This document shows positions 34,935-45,850 of a stretch of DNA of 64,000 nt, piece by piece. The stretch is from Malania oleifera (Eukaryota; Streptophyta; Magnoliopsida; Santalales; Ximeniaceae): positions 12,245,764 through 12,309,763 of the forward strand of contig NC_080422.1 of NCBI RefSeq assembly GCF_029873635.1, in the 5' to 3' direction. Below the pieces are notes generated by a model that ran no database searches, was not told where the DNA came from, and saw nothing but the letters and a program-made list of their open reading frames with translations. The position numbers and the translations under genes were made by a program. The first letter of the stretch is position 1. Every line of letters starts with the position of its first letter.

Positions 34935-36291
34935 ATCAATTGCAAAATATGTTGAACAAGGGGTTTATCAGGCCTAGCGTATTGCCCTGGGGAGCACCAG
35001 TACTATTTGTAAAGAAGAAAGACGGGACTATGCGGATGTGCATATATTATAGAGAAATAAATAAAGTAATAGTCAAGAATAGATATCTTCTTCCCAGAAT
35101 TGATGATTTATTTGATCAGCTCTAGGAGACCCAAGTCTATTCTAAGATTGACCTTCGGTCAGGGTACCACTAGGTGAAAGTTAGAGTAAAGGACATTACA
35201 AAAATAGCTTTTTGAACCAGATATGGGCACTACGAATTTTGAGGAACACGAGGATCATCTCAGGTTGGTATTGTAGGTGTTAAGGGAGAAGAAATTATAT
35301 GCTAAATTCAAGAAATGTGAATTCTGGTTGAGACATGTCACTTTCCTCAGGCATGTGATCTCCGGGGATGGTATATTAGTTGACCTAGATAAAATAGAAG
35401 TAATGGTGAATTGGGTGGGACTAGTAAATGTTCATGAGGTCAGGAGCTTTCTAGGTCTGACAAGGTACTATCGACTCTTTGTAGATAGATTTTCTAGGTT
35501 ATCAGGTCCACTGACACTACTCACGAGGAAGAATGTGAGTTTTTAATGGATCGATGATTGTGAGCAAAGCTTCTAGGAGTTAAATATGTGGTTGGTCACA
35601 ACACTAGTGTTAGCTATACCATTAGGAGAGGATAGGTTTGTTATATACATTGATGCGTCCCAATAGGGACTTGGGTGCTATTAATGCAGCATGGAAAGGT
35701 CATTGCCTATGCTTCTCGGTAGCTTATATAGTATTAAAAGAACTACCCTGTGCACGATCTAAAGTTAGCTGTAGTGGTCTATGCTTTAAAGATATAGAGG
35801 CACTATCCTTATGGGGGAAGATGTGAGATCTTCACTGATCATAAAAGCTTGAAATATTTATTCACTTAGAAAGAATTGAATATGAGATAGAGAAGGTGGT
35901 TAGAGCTTATTAAGGATTATAATTGCACCATCAGCTACCACCTAGGGAAAGCAAACGTGGTAGCTGATTCTTTGAGTCGGAAATCAGTGGGTGTAACATT
36001 GTTAGCAGAGGAAATTCCGTATTCGATTTTGATGGACTTAGAAAGGTTAGGTATGGAGTTGGTAGAGAGTAATCACCTGGAATTTAATGGCAACCTAGTG
36101 TTACAGCCTACCTTGCAGGAGAGAATTAAAGTTGCTCAGAGAAATGACACAGAGTTGGTAGAATTGATAAAGAAGGTGCAAGATGGATAGGGGGAAGAGT
36201 TTAGTACATCAAACGATGGAGTTCTACGGTTTCGTACTAGACTGTGCGTTCCTACTGACACTGAGATTAGAAGAGCTATCCTAGAGGAGGC
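34935..36291 (+). pseudogene. Tekay1 reverse transcriptase and RNase H (deleted, broken)
   Basis: Copies element RNA to DNA. The segment enters RT at [13 protein letters not shown] and reads through [24 protein letters not shown] and [10 protein letters not shown]. After GHYEF (35239) about 100 bases are missing, so the catalytic FIDD segment is absent. The frame resumes at EEHEDHLRLVL, then KKCEFWLR and [13 protein letters not shown]. RNase H follows, with FVIYIDAS (35638 on), then stops and frame changes; LGKANVVADSLSRKSVG (35945 on) is its C-terminal end. The last open part leads to TEIRRAILEEA, where S2 interrupts. Several stops fit Gln or Arg codons changed by C-to-T. The element cannot make active RT. 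Confidence 0.85.
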
Positions 36292-38231
36292 TGTTGACCT
36301 TATAGGTCGCACCCAATTTTGATACTGACAAATACTCAGGTATTTGATGATTTTCAAGTGTTTGTGCAAGCTTAAATAAATATCCCAAGGAATGACACTT
36401 GAAGCAACTAGAAGACCCTAAAGACTTTAATTTGTAATTGTAAATTCAATGATTGTAATATGGGTCTATAATAGTAATCTAGGATGTGGTTTGTATTTAT
36501 CTTACCTCCACATCATGCATATAGGATATATGGTAAGCTTAGTAAGACCATAGAACGACTCTAAGTTCCAACACTCACACACATATTATATAATATATTG
36601 GCGTGTTAAGTTTGTGCCTTAAATTGAACAATTATCAGGAATTTGAGAAAGCTCGAGCAACCGAACCCCTGGAGTTCAAAACTCCTTGGGTGCCTGAACT
36701 GTTGTTGAGTCAACAGTTGACCTGGGCTCTTGGGCGACCGACCGATAATGTACATACCTTTCACAGGCGCCTAAAACCCTTGAAAGGGACAGTCCACCAA
36801 CTTGGGCGACTGATCTTTTTAGTTCAAAAAGAACCCCGAGCGACCAAACACATGGATTCGGGCCACCGAATATAGGACCGGGAACTCGAAGCTACGAAGC
36901 AATGCTAACGACTTTGATTCGGGTCACCAAACTTAAATCCGGGTCACCAAACTGTCTTGAATAAATTTTATCACTGAGTTTGGTCTGGCGATCGAACCTT
37001 AGTTCAGCCACCCGAACCTCGGCGGGTTAAAATTATTTTAACCGCGGTAAAACTAGGTTAAATTGGACTAATGGTGTTTTAACCATTTGAGACTTTTTTA
37101 ATTATTCCCAACATATCTCAAATGGTTATAATTTTACCCCTACCTATAAATATAGGCTCATTTGCAAGATTAAAGGATGATTAGAAATTTAGATTAGCCA
37201 AAATTCTCTCATTTCAAAATACTCTCTTTGGCCAAACACTCTCAAAATCTTCACTTCCTCGATATATTCTGAGATTGTGAGTACATTTTTGGAGTGCTTG
37301 TGATTGCTAAGATTGCTAGAAACTCCCATTTGATTGATTGATTGCAATATTTTTATTGAGGAGTTTTAGTTTAGGCTTATCCCATAGATTTTCATATTAT
37401 AAATCTTGTGTGGGGATAAACTAAGTAAGCTTAGGATATTTGCATCTTTGTTGCAAGTGTCCAATAGCTTGGTTTTTGTTGTGTAAAGATTTTTCAAAAA
37501 AGAAAATATTTTCAAACTAGTATTGTGCATATTTCATTGAAAAAAACTCTTTTGAACTAGTTTGATTGTCTAATTCATATCTTTGGAATATTGATTTTCT
37601 ATTGAAGTACTTTGCTTAGATTCCAAGATATTGCTTGTATTGAACACTCTTGAGCATCATACTGACTATATCATATTGAGTGTTGATAGCACAATAATTT
37701 ACATCACTGAGCTTACACTATATCCATATCATTGATGTGTATGTGAATGCGTGTATTGGGTACATATCTGCTTTACGTGAAAGCATAATCATTGTACCAT
37801 CTGATTGAGAGAATATTGTTGTATTTTTAGGTGTGGCCTGAGGGGGCGGTAATCCATCCTGGTAAGGATTGGTTGTAAAAGTTAAGGTCAGCCCTGTGCT
37901 AATAGACCTGGTTTGCTTATGTGTCATTCCACCCATTTAAGTGAGCAAGTATAATGGTAATCCTTGTACTTGTTAGCCAAGGCGGGGATGTAGGCAATTT
38001 GCTGAACCTCGATAACACTTCTGCATGTTACTCTCCTTTACAGCTTTCTGGTGCATGTGTTGTTAATTAGATTGCACTATTTAATTTGTGGTACATATTA
38101 TAACTGATTTACATTACTTGCACTAGATTGACCATAGGGTTGTGAATATACCGTTGTTAGGATACTTATCTAGGGCTTAAATTTTAAAAGTACCAATTCA
38201 CCCCCCTCTTGGGATCATGGTAAAGCTATCA
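36292..38231 (+). mobile_element. S2: solo LTR of a Sirevirus-type copia element in Tekay1 integrase
   Basis: Starts TGTTGACCTTATAGG and ends GGTAAAGCTATCA. The flanks GAGGC (36287-36291) and AAGGC (38232-38236) form a 4/5 target duplication. If the insert and one flank copy are ignored, the integrase frame reads straight through EEAHR. It has the palindrome-type array (36655-37020), the GGCGGGGATGTAGGC box (37981-37995) and CAATTCACCCCCCTCTTGGG (38194-38213). No internal sequence is present. Confidence 0.9.
36655..37020 (+). repeat. Palindromic-motif array in S2
   Basis: Repeated motifs of the type TCGGGCGACCGAAC, such as GAGCAACCGAACCC, TTGGGCGACCGACC, TTCGGGTCACCAAAC and GGCGATCGAACC, spaced 20-50 bases apart. 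Arms differ from those in S1, S3, S4 and Copia-1. Confidence 0.65.
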
Positions 38232-38236
38232 AAGGC

Positions 38237-39064
38237 ACACAGATTCTTATACACATTTCAACCTGGCAGTACTAAAATGTATCGGGATCTCTAGGAATCT
38301 TTCTGGTGGAGTGGTATGAAGAGGGAAATAGCAGAGTTTGTTGAGCAGTGTTTGGCATGCTAGCAAGTAATGGCAGAGCACTAGAGACCGACAGGATAAT
38401 TACAACCACTTTACATTCTTGAGTGGAAGTGGGACCATGTATCTATGGATTTCATCACAGGTTTACCGCTGTCACTACACAGACAGAATGCCATCTGGGT
38501 GATTGTAGACCGGCTGACAAAGATTGCCTACTTCCTACCTATTAAAGTTAGCTACTCTATGAACAAACTAGTAGAGATACATATTCAGGAAATAGTTTGA
38601 CCCTATGGAGTGCTAGTATCCATAGTTTCAAACCGTGACCTACGTTTCACATCACAATTTTGGAGGAGTTTACAGGAGGCGTTGGGGTCTCAGTTATCAT
38701 TCAGCACCGCTTTTCATCCTCAGACAAATGGGTAGACAGAGAGGACGATCCAGATACTTGAGAATATGCTATGGGCGTGTGTGCTGGATTTCAGGGGTAG
38801 TTGGACCCGGTATATGCCGCTGGTTGAGTTTGTGTATAACAACATCTATTAGGCCTGCATCAACATGACACCTTACAAGGCGTTATATGGTAGGAGGTGC
38901 TGTTCTCCACTTTACTGGGATGAAATAGGTGAGAGGCGAGTTTTGGGACTAGAACTAGTTTAGTAGGCATGCCATAAGTCCAACTTATTAAAGACAGAAT
39001 CAGTGCAGCTTAGAGTTGGCAGAAAAGTTATGCGGATACTCGTCGCCCGAAGCTCGAGTTTAAT
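38237..39064 (+). pseudogene. Tekay1 integrase, zinc finger and catalytic core (broken)
   Basis: Inserts element DNA into the genome. Reading on from EEA before S2, it continues HRFLYTFQPGSTKMYRDL, FWWSGMKREIAEFVEQCLAC; the second zinc-binding His is Gln in this copy. The core reads WKWDHVSMDFITGLPLS (first catalytic Asp), then VSNRDLRFTSQFW, where Asn stands at the position usually held by the second catalytic Asp. FHPQTNG-stop-TERTIQILENML follows and keeps the catalytic Glu. NMTPYKALYGRRC ends the core. Several stops lie at likely Gln or Arg codons. With a damaged zinc finger and one catalytic residue changed, it is inactive. A chromodomain region follows in a new frame at 39065. Confidence 0.82.
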
Positions 39065-39490
39065 GTGGAAGATCAGGTATTTATGAAAGTAGGACCATTG
39101 AGAGGAGCGATGAGGTTTGGAAAAAAAGGGAAGCTGAGCCCTAGGTTTATTGGCCCATTTGAGATACTTGAGAGAGTGGGTCCAGTCGCCTATAGGCTAG
39201 ATTTACCACCAACTCTATCTAGAATACACGATGTATTTCATGTTTCCATATTAATGAAATACATCCCAAATCCCTCCCACGTAATATGTTACAAGGAGAT
39301 AGAGCTCAGAGATACACTAGCATGTGAGAAGATGCCAATGCAGATCTTAGATAGAAAAGAACAGGAGTTGCGCACCAAGAAAATTCCATTAGTTAAAGTC
39401 CTGTGGAAGAATCATGCAGTGGAGGAGGCGTCATAGGAGTTAGAAGAGGAGATACGACAGAAGTGCCCACAACTATTTGGTGGGGATTAG
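39065..39490 (+). pseudogene. Tekay1 integrase C-terminus with chromodomain
   Basis: The C-terminal tail of a chromovirus integrase, which binds chromatin and guides integration. It reads MEDQVFMKVGPLRG, GKLSPRFIGPFEILERVG, AYRLDLPPTLSRIHDVFHVS and ILMKYIPNPSH, the GPF/Y-type domain. The chromodomain follows: MPMQILDRKEQELRTKKIP, VKVLWKNHAVEEAS. A TAG at 39434 stands where Tekay2 and Tekay3 both have Trp (EEASWEL), so one G-to-A change truncates the domain. ELEEEIRQKCPQLFGGD then runs to the normal stop at 39488. The sequence places Tekay1 in the Tekay/Del chromovirus lineage. Adjacent domains upstream belong to the same pol. Confidence 0.88.
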
Positions 39491-39605
39491 TAGTAGTCAG
39501 GAGTGATAATTCAAGTAAAGTATATAGAGTTTGGTTTTATTTTATATAAAGTAGAATGATGTATGTATAGATGGTATTTTAGGTTATAGGATAGGTAGTT
39601 TTTTG

Positions 39606-39712
39606 GGTTTTGGGAGAATTTTATTTTATGTATATACTTGTAATCTCCCCAAACCATATATGTAAACACGGCATTCCTCCGCCACAAGTGAGGGTAATTA
39701 ATAAAATAAGTA
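39606..39712 (+). ncRNA. Conserved stem-loop and 3' motif of Tekay1
   Basis: The stem GGTTTTGGGAGA (39606-39617) pairs with TCTCCCCAAACC (39644-39655), 11 of 12 positions, around a 26-nt loop. It is followed by TGTAAACACGGCATTCCTCC, then GCCACAAGTGAGGG and AATTAATAAAATAAGTAG. The same stem and block occur at the same position in Tekay2, Tekay3 and element C. Role unknown; packaging, 3' end formation or minus-strand transfer are possible. AATAAAAT could also be a poly(A) signal. Confidence 0.6.
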
Positions 39713-39773
39713 GTCAATTTTCCTCAGAGGATAATATTTAACTCAGACAGTAAATTTCGAGGACGAAATTTTG

Positions 39774-39787
39774 TAAGGAGAGGAGAA
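39774..39787 (+). other. Tekay1 polypurine tract
   Basis: AAGGAGAGGAGAA directly precedes the 3' LTR, after TTTCGAGGACGAAATTTTG, the usual lead-in in Tekay/Del elements. Confidence 0.9.
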
Positions 39788-42182
39788 TGTAGAAACTCGG
39801 GAAATAATAATAATTAAATAATGAAGAGAAAGGAAAATTTAAAGGAGGTAAAGCAGGGATCGTCGACGAATGCCCTGGCTTCGTCGACGAACTCCTTATT
39901 TTGTCTGTGGACAAATTTTAGGTTTCATCGACAAAGAGAAACCAAGAGGGGGTATTTCAGACACATTGGTCCGTTGACGATTTCTTCACCTTTGTCGACG
40001 AAGTGCCTTCTTTGGTTTGTTGACGAGGCCACGTATCTCATTGACGAAGCCACTAGGCCAGCCACCTATAAATATGCAAAAATCACTTTTTCAGCGAAGA
40101 ATTTCTTCCTCTTCTATTTCTCTCTCTAGAAAACAGCCTTCCCTTATTTTCTCTACGATTTTGGCTTCGTTTCTCCCTGATTCGACAATCAAAAGCTACC
40201 ACGATGATCTAGGGGAGATTCTCTACAACTTAGCTGGAGCAGAATCTTGGTTTGAGGTGTTTGGGCATCATCCCAAAACTAGGGTAAGTAGGATATTTTA
40301 GAATTTTTATAGTTATTAGGCTTTTCTGAACCCAGATTTAGTATTAGGTGTTGGGGATGATTAAAGTGAGGTGTTGTGATTTCAGGGTTTGGGTTTTAAA
40401 ACATCGCATGCATGAGTTAGGATTCCAGTGGGTGTTATTTTAGGAACCCAGGTAAATGACAAATAGTTTATAAATTAGAAATTATGGACATGCGAATTTG
40501 GGGAAAATATAAATGTACTAGGGATTATATGTATGTTATTCCAAGATGTTGAAATTATGAATGCCGCATGCATGAGATTGTAAAATAATATCTATTGCTT
40601 AGATAGTCAGGTAAGGGGAATACATGTTATGTCAACTTTATTAGAAACTTTACTAGTAAAGTATAGTATTTGATTATGAGTATTAGGATATGATTTTTTA
40701 ACATATCAAAGCTTAAAAATTATACAGTTTTACAGAGTACGATTATAGAGTTTTTATTTAGTTGTGTGGCATGAGAAATACTGAATTATTATAGAAAATT
40801 CATAGAGAGTTTCAGAATCATGATTATATAGTTTCTATAGAAATACGTTATATAGATTTACAGAAACATGTTTATATAGTTTTTACTGAATTATGATATA
40901 TAACTTATACAATTTTTATTTACAGAGCTACGATTATATAGTGCTTTACAGAATTATAGTTTATATGTTTATATAGAATTATGATGTACATTATTTTATA
41001 GAATCATGTTTATACAGTATGTTACAGAATCATAATTACACAGTGTATTAAAGAACATGATTATACAATGTTTTTATAACCATGATTATACCTAATTTTC
41101 TAGAACCATGATATACAAAGCATAGAGCCATGACATATAGAATTGTAGAATTACAAAATTACAAAATTATAGAAAATACAGATTTACAGTTATTACAGTG
41201 TCATGGCTATACAAAAAGTTACAAAATCATGGTTAATACAGTTGATATAGAATCATGGTTAAACAGATAGATGTTATATAGAGATATTATTATATAGTAT
41301 CATACCCTGACGGAATAGAGCAACATATTGAACAGTATCTAGAGTAGAGTACTGTTGAAATACAGAGTGCACCTACACGTCTCAGATAGAGTATGGTTTT
41401 GTCGATCTTGCCCACCAGTAGAGTTGAGAGCTCCTTGGCGTCTAGACTAGGTGGAGTGGGCCTTTTGTCTTATAGGCATCTACATATGTAGACAGTTAGG
41501 CTAGCATAAGAGGGCCAACCAATGTTTAGCCCCGCCTATAGGCCACACAACCCTCTCATGAGGGGTTAAATCATGACATACAGCCATTCAGGGAGGTTTT
41601 CGGAATTATGTATATATATATATATAGTACACAGAAAACAGAGATTTACTAGTATAGTTAGAAGTATGTTTGGAATAGATAAATCATAATTTTTTCATAT
41701 TGTTTACAGTCTTAATTAAAGGATATGTTGATAAATAAACTCATATGCCACACACTGGTAATAACATGTTTCTCTTTACTGAGAGATGTCTCACCCCAAC
41801 ATTATAAACATTTCAGGTAATCCAGAAAGGTGTGCGGGGATGGCTCAAAGGTAAAGGAGGCAGCTGAGTCGGCATAGTTTTGGGGTGAGTCTTGGGTTGG
41901 ATAGTAGAGCCCACAGTATTTTGGGATTTTTGGAAATGATGTATATGTGTTTGTAAATACAGGTGGGTCCGTAGAACTCTAATATTGTATATTTTGGGTT
42001 ATGTATTGGATGTTATGTTTTTTTGCTACTTAGGTAGAACACAAGGGTTGCATGTGTTACCATGGCGCCTATTCTGGGTCGTGATGATGATGACAGAAGT
42101 TTATTTACAGGGTATCAGAGATTATGTTTTTTAGCATGACAGAGAATGGAAAAAAAATGGATAGAAATTTTGGGTCGTTACA
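39788..42182 (+). mobile_element. Tekay1 3' LTR (complete)
   Basis: Starts TGTAGAAACTCGGG and ends GGGTCGTTACA, 2395 bp. It carries degenerate ATGATTATACAG repeats (about 40850-41100) and blocks shared with LTR A and LTR B. The next bases, TACAG (42183-42187), already belong to the Tekay2 LTR. Confidence 0.9.
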
Positions 42183-44280
42183 TACAGTGTATGGCAGTAT
42201 GAGTTTCATTATATCATAACATTTATTCATTTCAGTGATAATACCTTTTGAGAAAATATATCATTTCTACTCATAATCATATAAATATAAAACACAAGCT
42301 TTCATAAGCTTTTAATTCCATTTTCAAATCCATTCACACACAACCCATGTTTACCAGCGAAGTTCTTGAGAATAGGGGAGATTACACGCCCATACATGTA
42401 GCTCCCCTCTACTCTGATATCGTTTGTATTCTTACCCAATTAACTCGTGTTCAGCTACAACTGATACTTATCGGGGCACTCACCTTACTCAGTAAGTCCT
42501 CAAGCGAAGTGTTTTACTTCATTTTAATTATTTATGTTATTAACTTACGCTATTTCATTTCTTATTTTCATTCTTTTTTCCATTCACTTCCATTTCCATT
42601 TCCATTTCAATTCCATTTCATTTCCATTTAATTTCCATTTCACTTCTAGCTCATGAGTGTCCTCGGTAACCGATACATCCATGTCTGTAACTCATGGTTG
42701 CCTTGATGATATTTTGCACGTCATGCTTCACCCCATGGTCGAGGTCACTCTCCATACTCCATACCATGCTTTCCCCCATGGTTAGGTTGTGCAGCTCAAA
42801 GGCTGGATATAACCGCGGTTTGCCTACCCAGTTAGATCAAAATAATCATACCATATACTCGTCTGTAGTACGAATGACCTGCTTTATGCCCTAATCCGAA
42901 CTTAGGGGGCAAAACTACCCTTCTTACTGGCTCATTCGAACTGTCATGCCACGCTCCACGAATCCATGTGGTTGCACTTAATCACCACTAGCAACGGTAT
43001 CGTGCTCATTTCAATAATACATCCATCCATCAGGGTTTCATTTCCATATTTCAATAATTCACAATTGCAATATTAACAATGCAATTTTTCATATTTCCAG
43101 TATTCTCATTTCACATTCATATTACAATATTCTCATTCTCATTGCAGCACTAACATTGCAATGTTCACATTTTCAATAATCACATCTCAAGATTTACATT
43201 GTACATTTCACATTGCATTATTTTCATTTTCTACATTCACAGCTCATTTCATCATTTCAATGATATTTCATCAATTTAATACTCATGTCATCTCATAACA
43301 TATACATATCTCATTTCATGTTATTCAACATTTCTCAATAAAACATTTCCATATTTCATAGTTTATCATTCCTCAGAAGATACTTTTCCGTACATATCAC
43401 TTTTCATCATTTTCCACATTTCAAATCTCATATTTCAATATACATTTCATAATCTCATAATTCTCAATGTAAATCATTTAACCCAATTTCAAATATATTT
43501 CAGTATAAATCATACACCACACAATTTTCATTTGATATTCATATCATAATAATTTCAAGTAACATGTGATATTTAAATTTCTCATATTTCCCAACCAGAT
43601 ATTTTCAAAAAAGACTGCTATAATTTATTCCCCTTACCTGACTTACTGAGATCTCGCTAAAATACATAATTTCTATGCCCCTCGGTGTTCGCAACCCAAA
43701 AACCTGAAATTCACATTTACCCCAAATTATTCAACTCAACTCCCAAAATAATTTCCTTTTAACACTTCCTAGGTTTCGTATACTCCAAATTAATTTTAAA
43801 ACTCTAAAATACCCCACTTACCCTAGTTTTGGGATGGTGATTCAGAACCCTAAACTAAAAATCAACTCCGCCTAAGTTGTAGAGAATCTTCCTAAGAACC
43901 TTGTGGTGGTTCCGGATTGTTGATTCAGGCTAAAATGAGGTCGGAATCAAAAAGAGGAAAAAAGGGGTTTTGTAGGGTTTTAAAGAGATAGAGGAAGGAA
44001 ATTTTTGATTTTAGGAAAAATGACTCCCAGGATCTCCTTTTAACGCCCACTGTAGAGAAAACTGTCGACGGTCTTTTTGCCCTCTCACAAAACCGTCGAA
44101 AGTTTGGGTTTAACCCACCTTTTCTTTACCGTTCCACCAGTTATTAGACCATGGTAAAAAGAAAATCTTTGATGGTTTTCTGTGGCCCTTACGAAACCAT
44201 CAACAGTTTGGGCTTCCCAAACTAAATTTTCCATTTTTTTTTCAATTATTTTTATTATTTTATTTTTTCAGGTCTCTAAA
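42183..44280 (-). mobile_element. Tekay2 3' LTR (minus strand, 3' end truncated)
   Basis: On the minus strand it begins TTTAGAGACC (TG changed to TT) right after the polypurine tract, and it ends at 42183. It matches 51757-56054 of the 5' LTR but lacks that LTR's last about 430 bases. Tekay1 lies exactly at the break, so Tekay1 probably inserted here and the outer part was later lost. CATTTC simple repeats occur near 42575-42650. Confidence 0.85.
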
Positions 44281-44294
44281 TTCTCCACTCCTTA
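44281..44294 (-). other. Tekay2 polypurine tract
   Basis: Minus strand AAGGAGTGGAGAA lies directly at the LTR start, preceded by an ATGACCAAATTTTAT lead-in comparable to ACGAAATTTTGT in Tekay1. Confidence 0.85.
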
Positions 44295-44339
44295 TAAAAT
44301 TTGGTCATCGAAATTCGTCATCTATCACCTTTTCATCCT

Positions 44340-44456
44340 TAAATAAAAAAAAACCACCATTTTATTAATTACCCTCACTTATGGCAGAGGAATACTGTTG
44401 TTACATAGTAGGGTTCTGGGAGATTACGACCATTGAAAGAAATTCTCCCCAAAACC
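44340..44456 (-). ncRNA. Conserved stem-loop and 3' motif of Tekay2
   Basis: Minus strand: GGTTTTGGGGAGA (44456-44444) pairs with TCTCCCAGAACC (44423-44412) with one bulged G and one G-U pair, around a 20-nt loop. It is followed by TGTAACAACAGTATTCCTC, then GCCATAAGTGAGGG and AATTAATAAAAT. Same order and position as in Tekay1 and Tekay3. Confidence 0.6.
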
Positions 44457-44516
44457 ATTTTTAAATAAAACCAAAACCCTACCTATCCTATGCTATAAAA
44501 ATTAAAATACATACCT

Positions 44517-45850
44517 TCAGCCCTGGTTCCCACTGAATAGGTGTGGGTATCTTTGGCGCATATGTTCCTTTAATTCCCAAGAAGCTTCCTCTACAGCATG
44601 ATTGCGCCACAGAACTTTTACTAGTGGTATACTTTTTGTGCGCAACTCTTGCTCTTTTCGATCCAAAATTTGTACTGGCACTTTTTCATAAGACAAGGAA
44701 TCACTAAGCTCTAGTGCCTCATATTTGATCATATGCAAGAGATTTGGGATGTATTTCCTTAATATGGAAATATGAAATACGTTATGGATCCTGGAAAGAA
44801 CTGGTGGTAAAGCTATCCGATAGGCAATTGGACCCACTTTTTCAAGAATCTCGAATGGTCCAATATACCTAGGGCTCAGCTTACCCTTCCTCCCAAATCT
44901 CATAACTCTTTTCAATGGTGCCACCTTCAGAAACACATGATCCCCTGCATCAAACTCTAACTCTCGTTGGTGAGTATCTGCATAACTCTTCTGCCAACTT
45001 TATGCTACTTTGATCCTGTCTCTGATGAGTCTGACTTTATCCTAAGTCTGCTATATCAGCTCTAGCCCCAGTAACTGTCTTTCCCCAATTTCATCCTAAT
45101 ACAGTGGGGATCAACATCTTCTACCACATAATGCCTCAAATGGTGCCATCCAAATGTTGACCTGATAGCTATTATTATATGCAAACTTGACTAGTGGCAT
45201 AAATCGTATCCAACTGCCTCCAAAGTCTAGCACACATGCATGTAGCATATCCTCCAATATCTATATCATCCTCTCCATCTGTCCATTCGTTTGAGGATGA
45301 AATGTTGTGCTGAATGACAATTGAGAACCCATGACCCATTGCAAACTCCTCTAGAAACGGGATGTGAACCGTGGGTCTTGGTCTGAAACTATGGACACTG
45401 GCACACCATGCATTCTAACTATCTCTTGTATATACAACTCTGCCAGTCTGTTTAAAGTGTAATTAACTCTGATAGGTAGGAAATGGGCAGTCTTCATCAG
45501 TCAATCTACAACTACCCAAATGGTGTCCTGTCTGTGTAGTGCTGGCAGTAATCCTGTGACAAAATCCATCACCATGTGCTCCCACTTCCACTCAGGAATG
45601 TACAGTGGCTGCAATGATCCCGCCAGTCTTTGATGCTCAATTTTTACCTGCTGGCATGTCAAACACTGTGCTACAAACTTGGTAATCTCTCTTTTCATTC
45701 TGCTCCACTAAAAAGACTCCCGAAGATCCCTATACATTTTAGTGCTACCAGGATGTACCTTATACATGGATCAGTGTGCTTCCTTCAAAATCACTTTCTT
45801 AATCTCAGGGTCGGTAGGTACACACATCCTGGTACAGAACCTCAATGCTC
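44517..45850 (-). pseudogene. Tekay2 integrase with chromodomain (broken)
   Basis: Minus-strand integrase. The N-terminal part reads HPGSTKMYRDLRESF, KREITKFVAQCLTCQQVK (zinc-binding Cys pair). The core has WKWEHMVMDFVTGL (first Asp), [15 protein letters not shown] (second Asp present), then FHPQTNGQMERMI-stop-ILEDML, which covers the Glu position. A long open tail of 139 codons (44936-44517) follows: GRKGKLSPRYIGPFEILEK, LSRIHNVFHISILRKYIP, VQILDRKEQELRTKSIP and VKVLWRNHAVEEASWELKE, ending HLFSGNQG. The chromodomain is intact, unlike that of Tekay1. Several stops, one at VVVD-stop and others in the core, inactivate the protein. Better preserved overall than Tekay1. Confidence 0.87.

Noticed and set aside
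42347..42631. 94-codon plus-strand frame with a hydrophobic, Phe/Pro-rich end
   Set aside because: It lies antisense in the Tekay2 LTR over the CATTTC simple repeat. The same happens at 52044-52286 in the other LTR.
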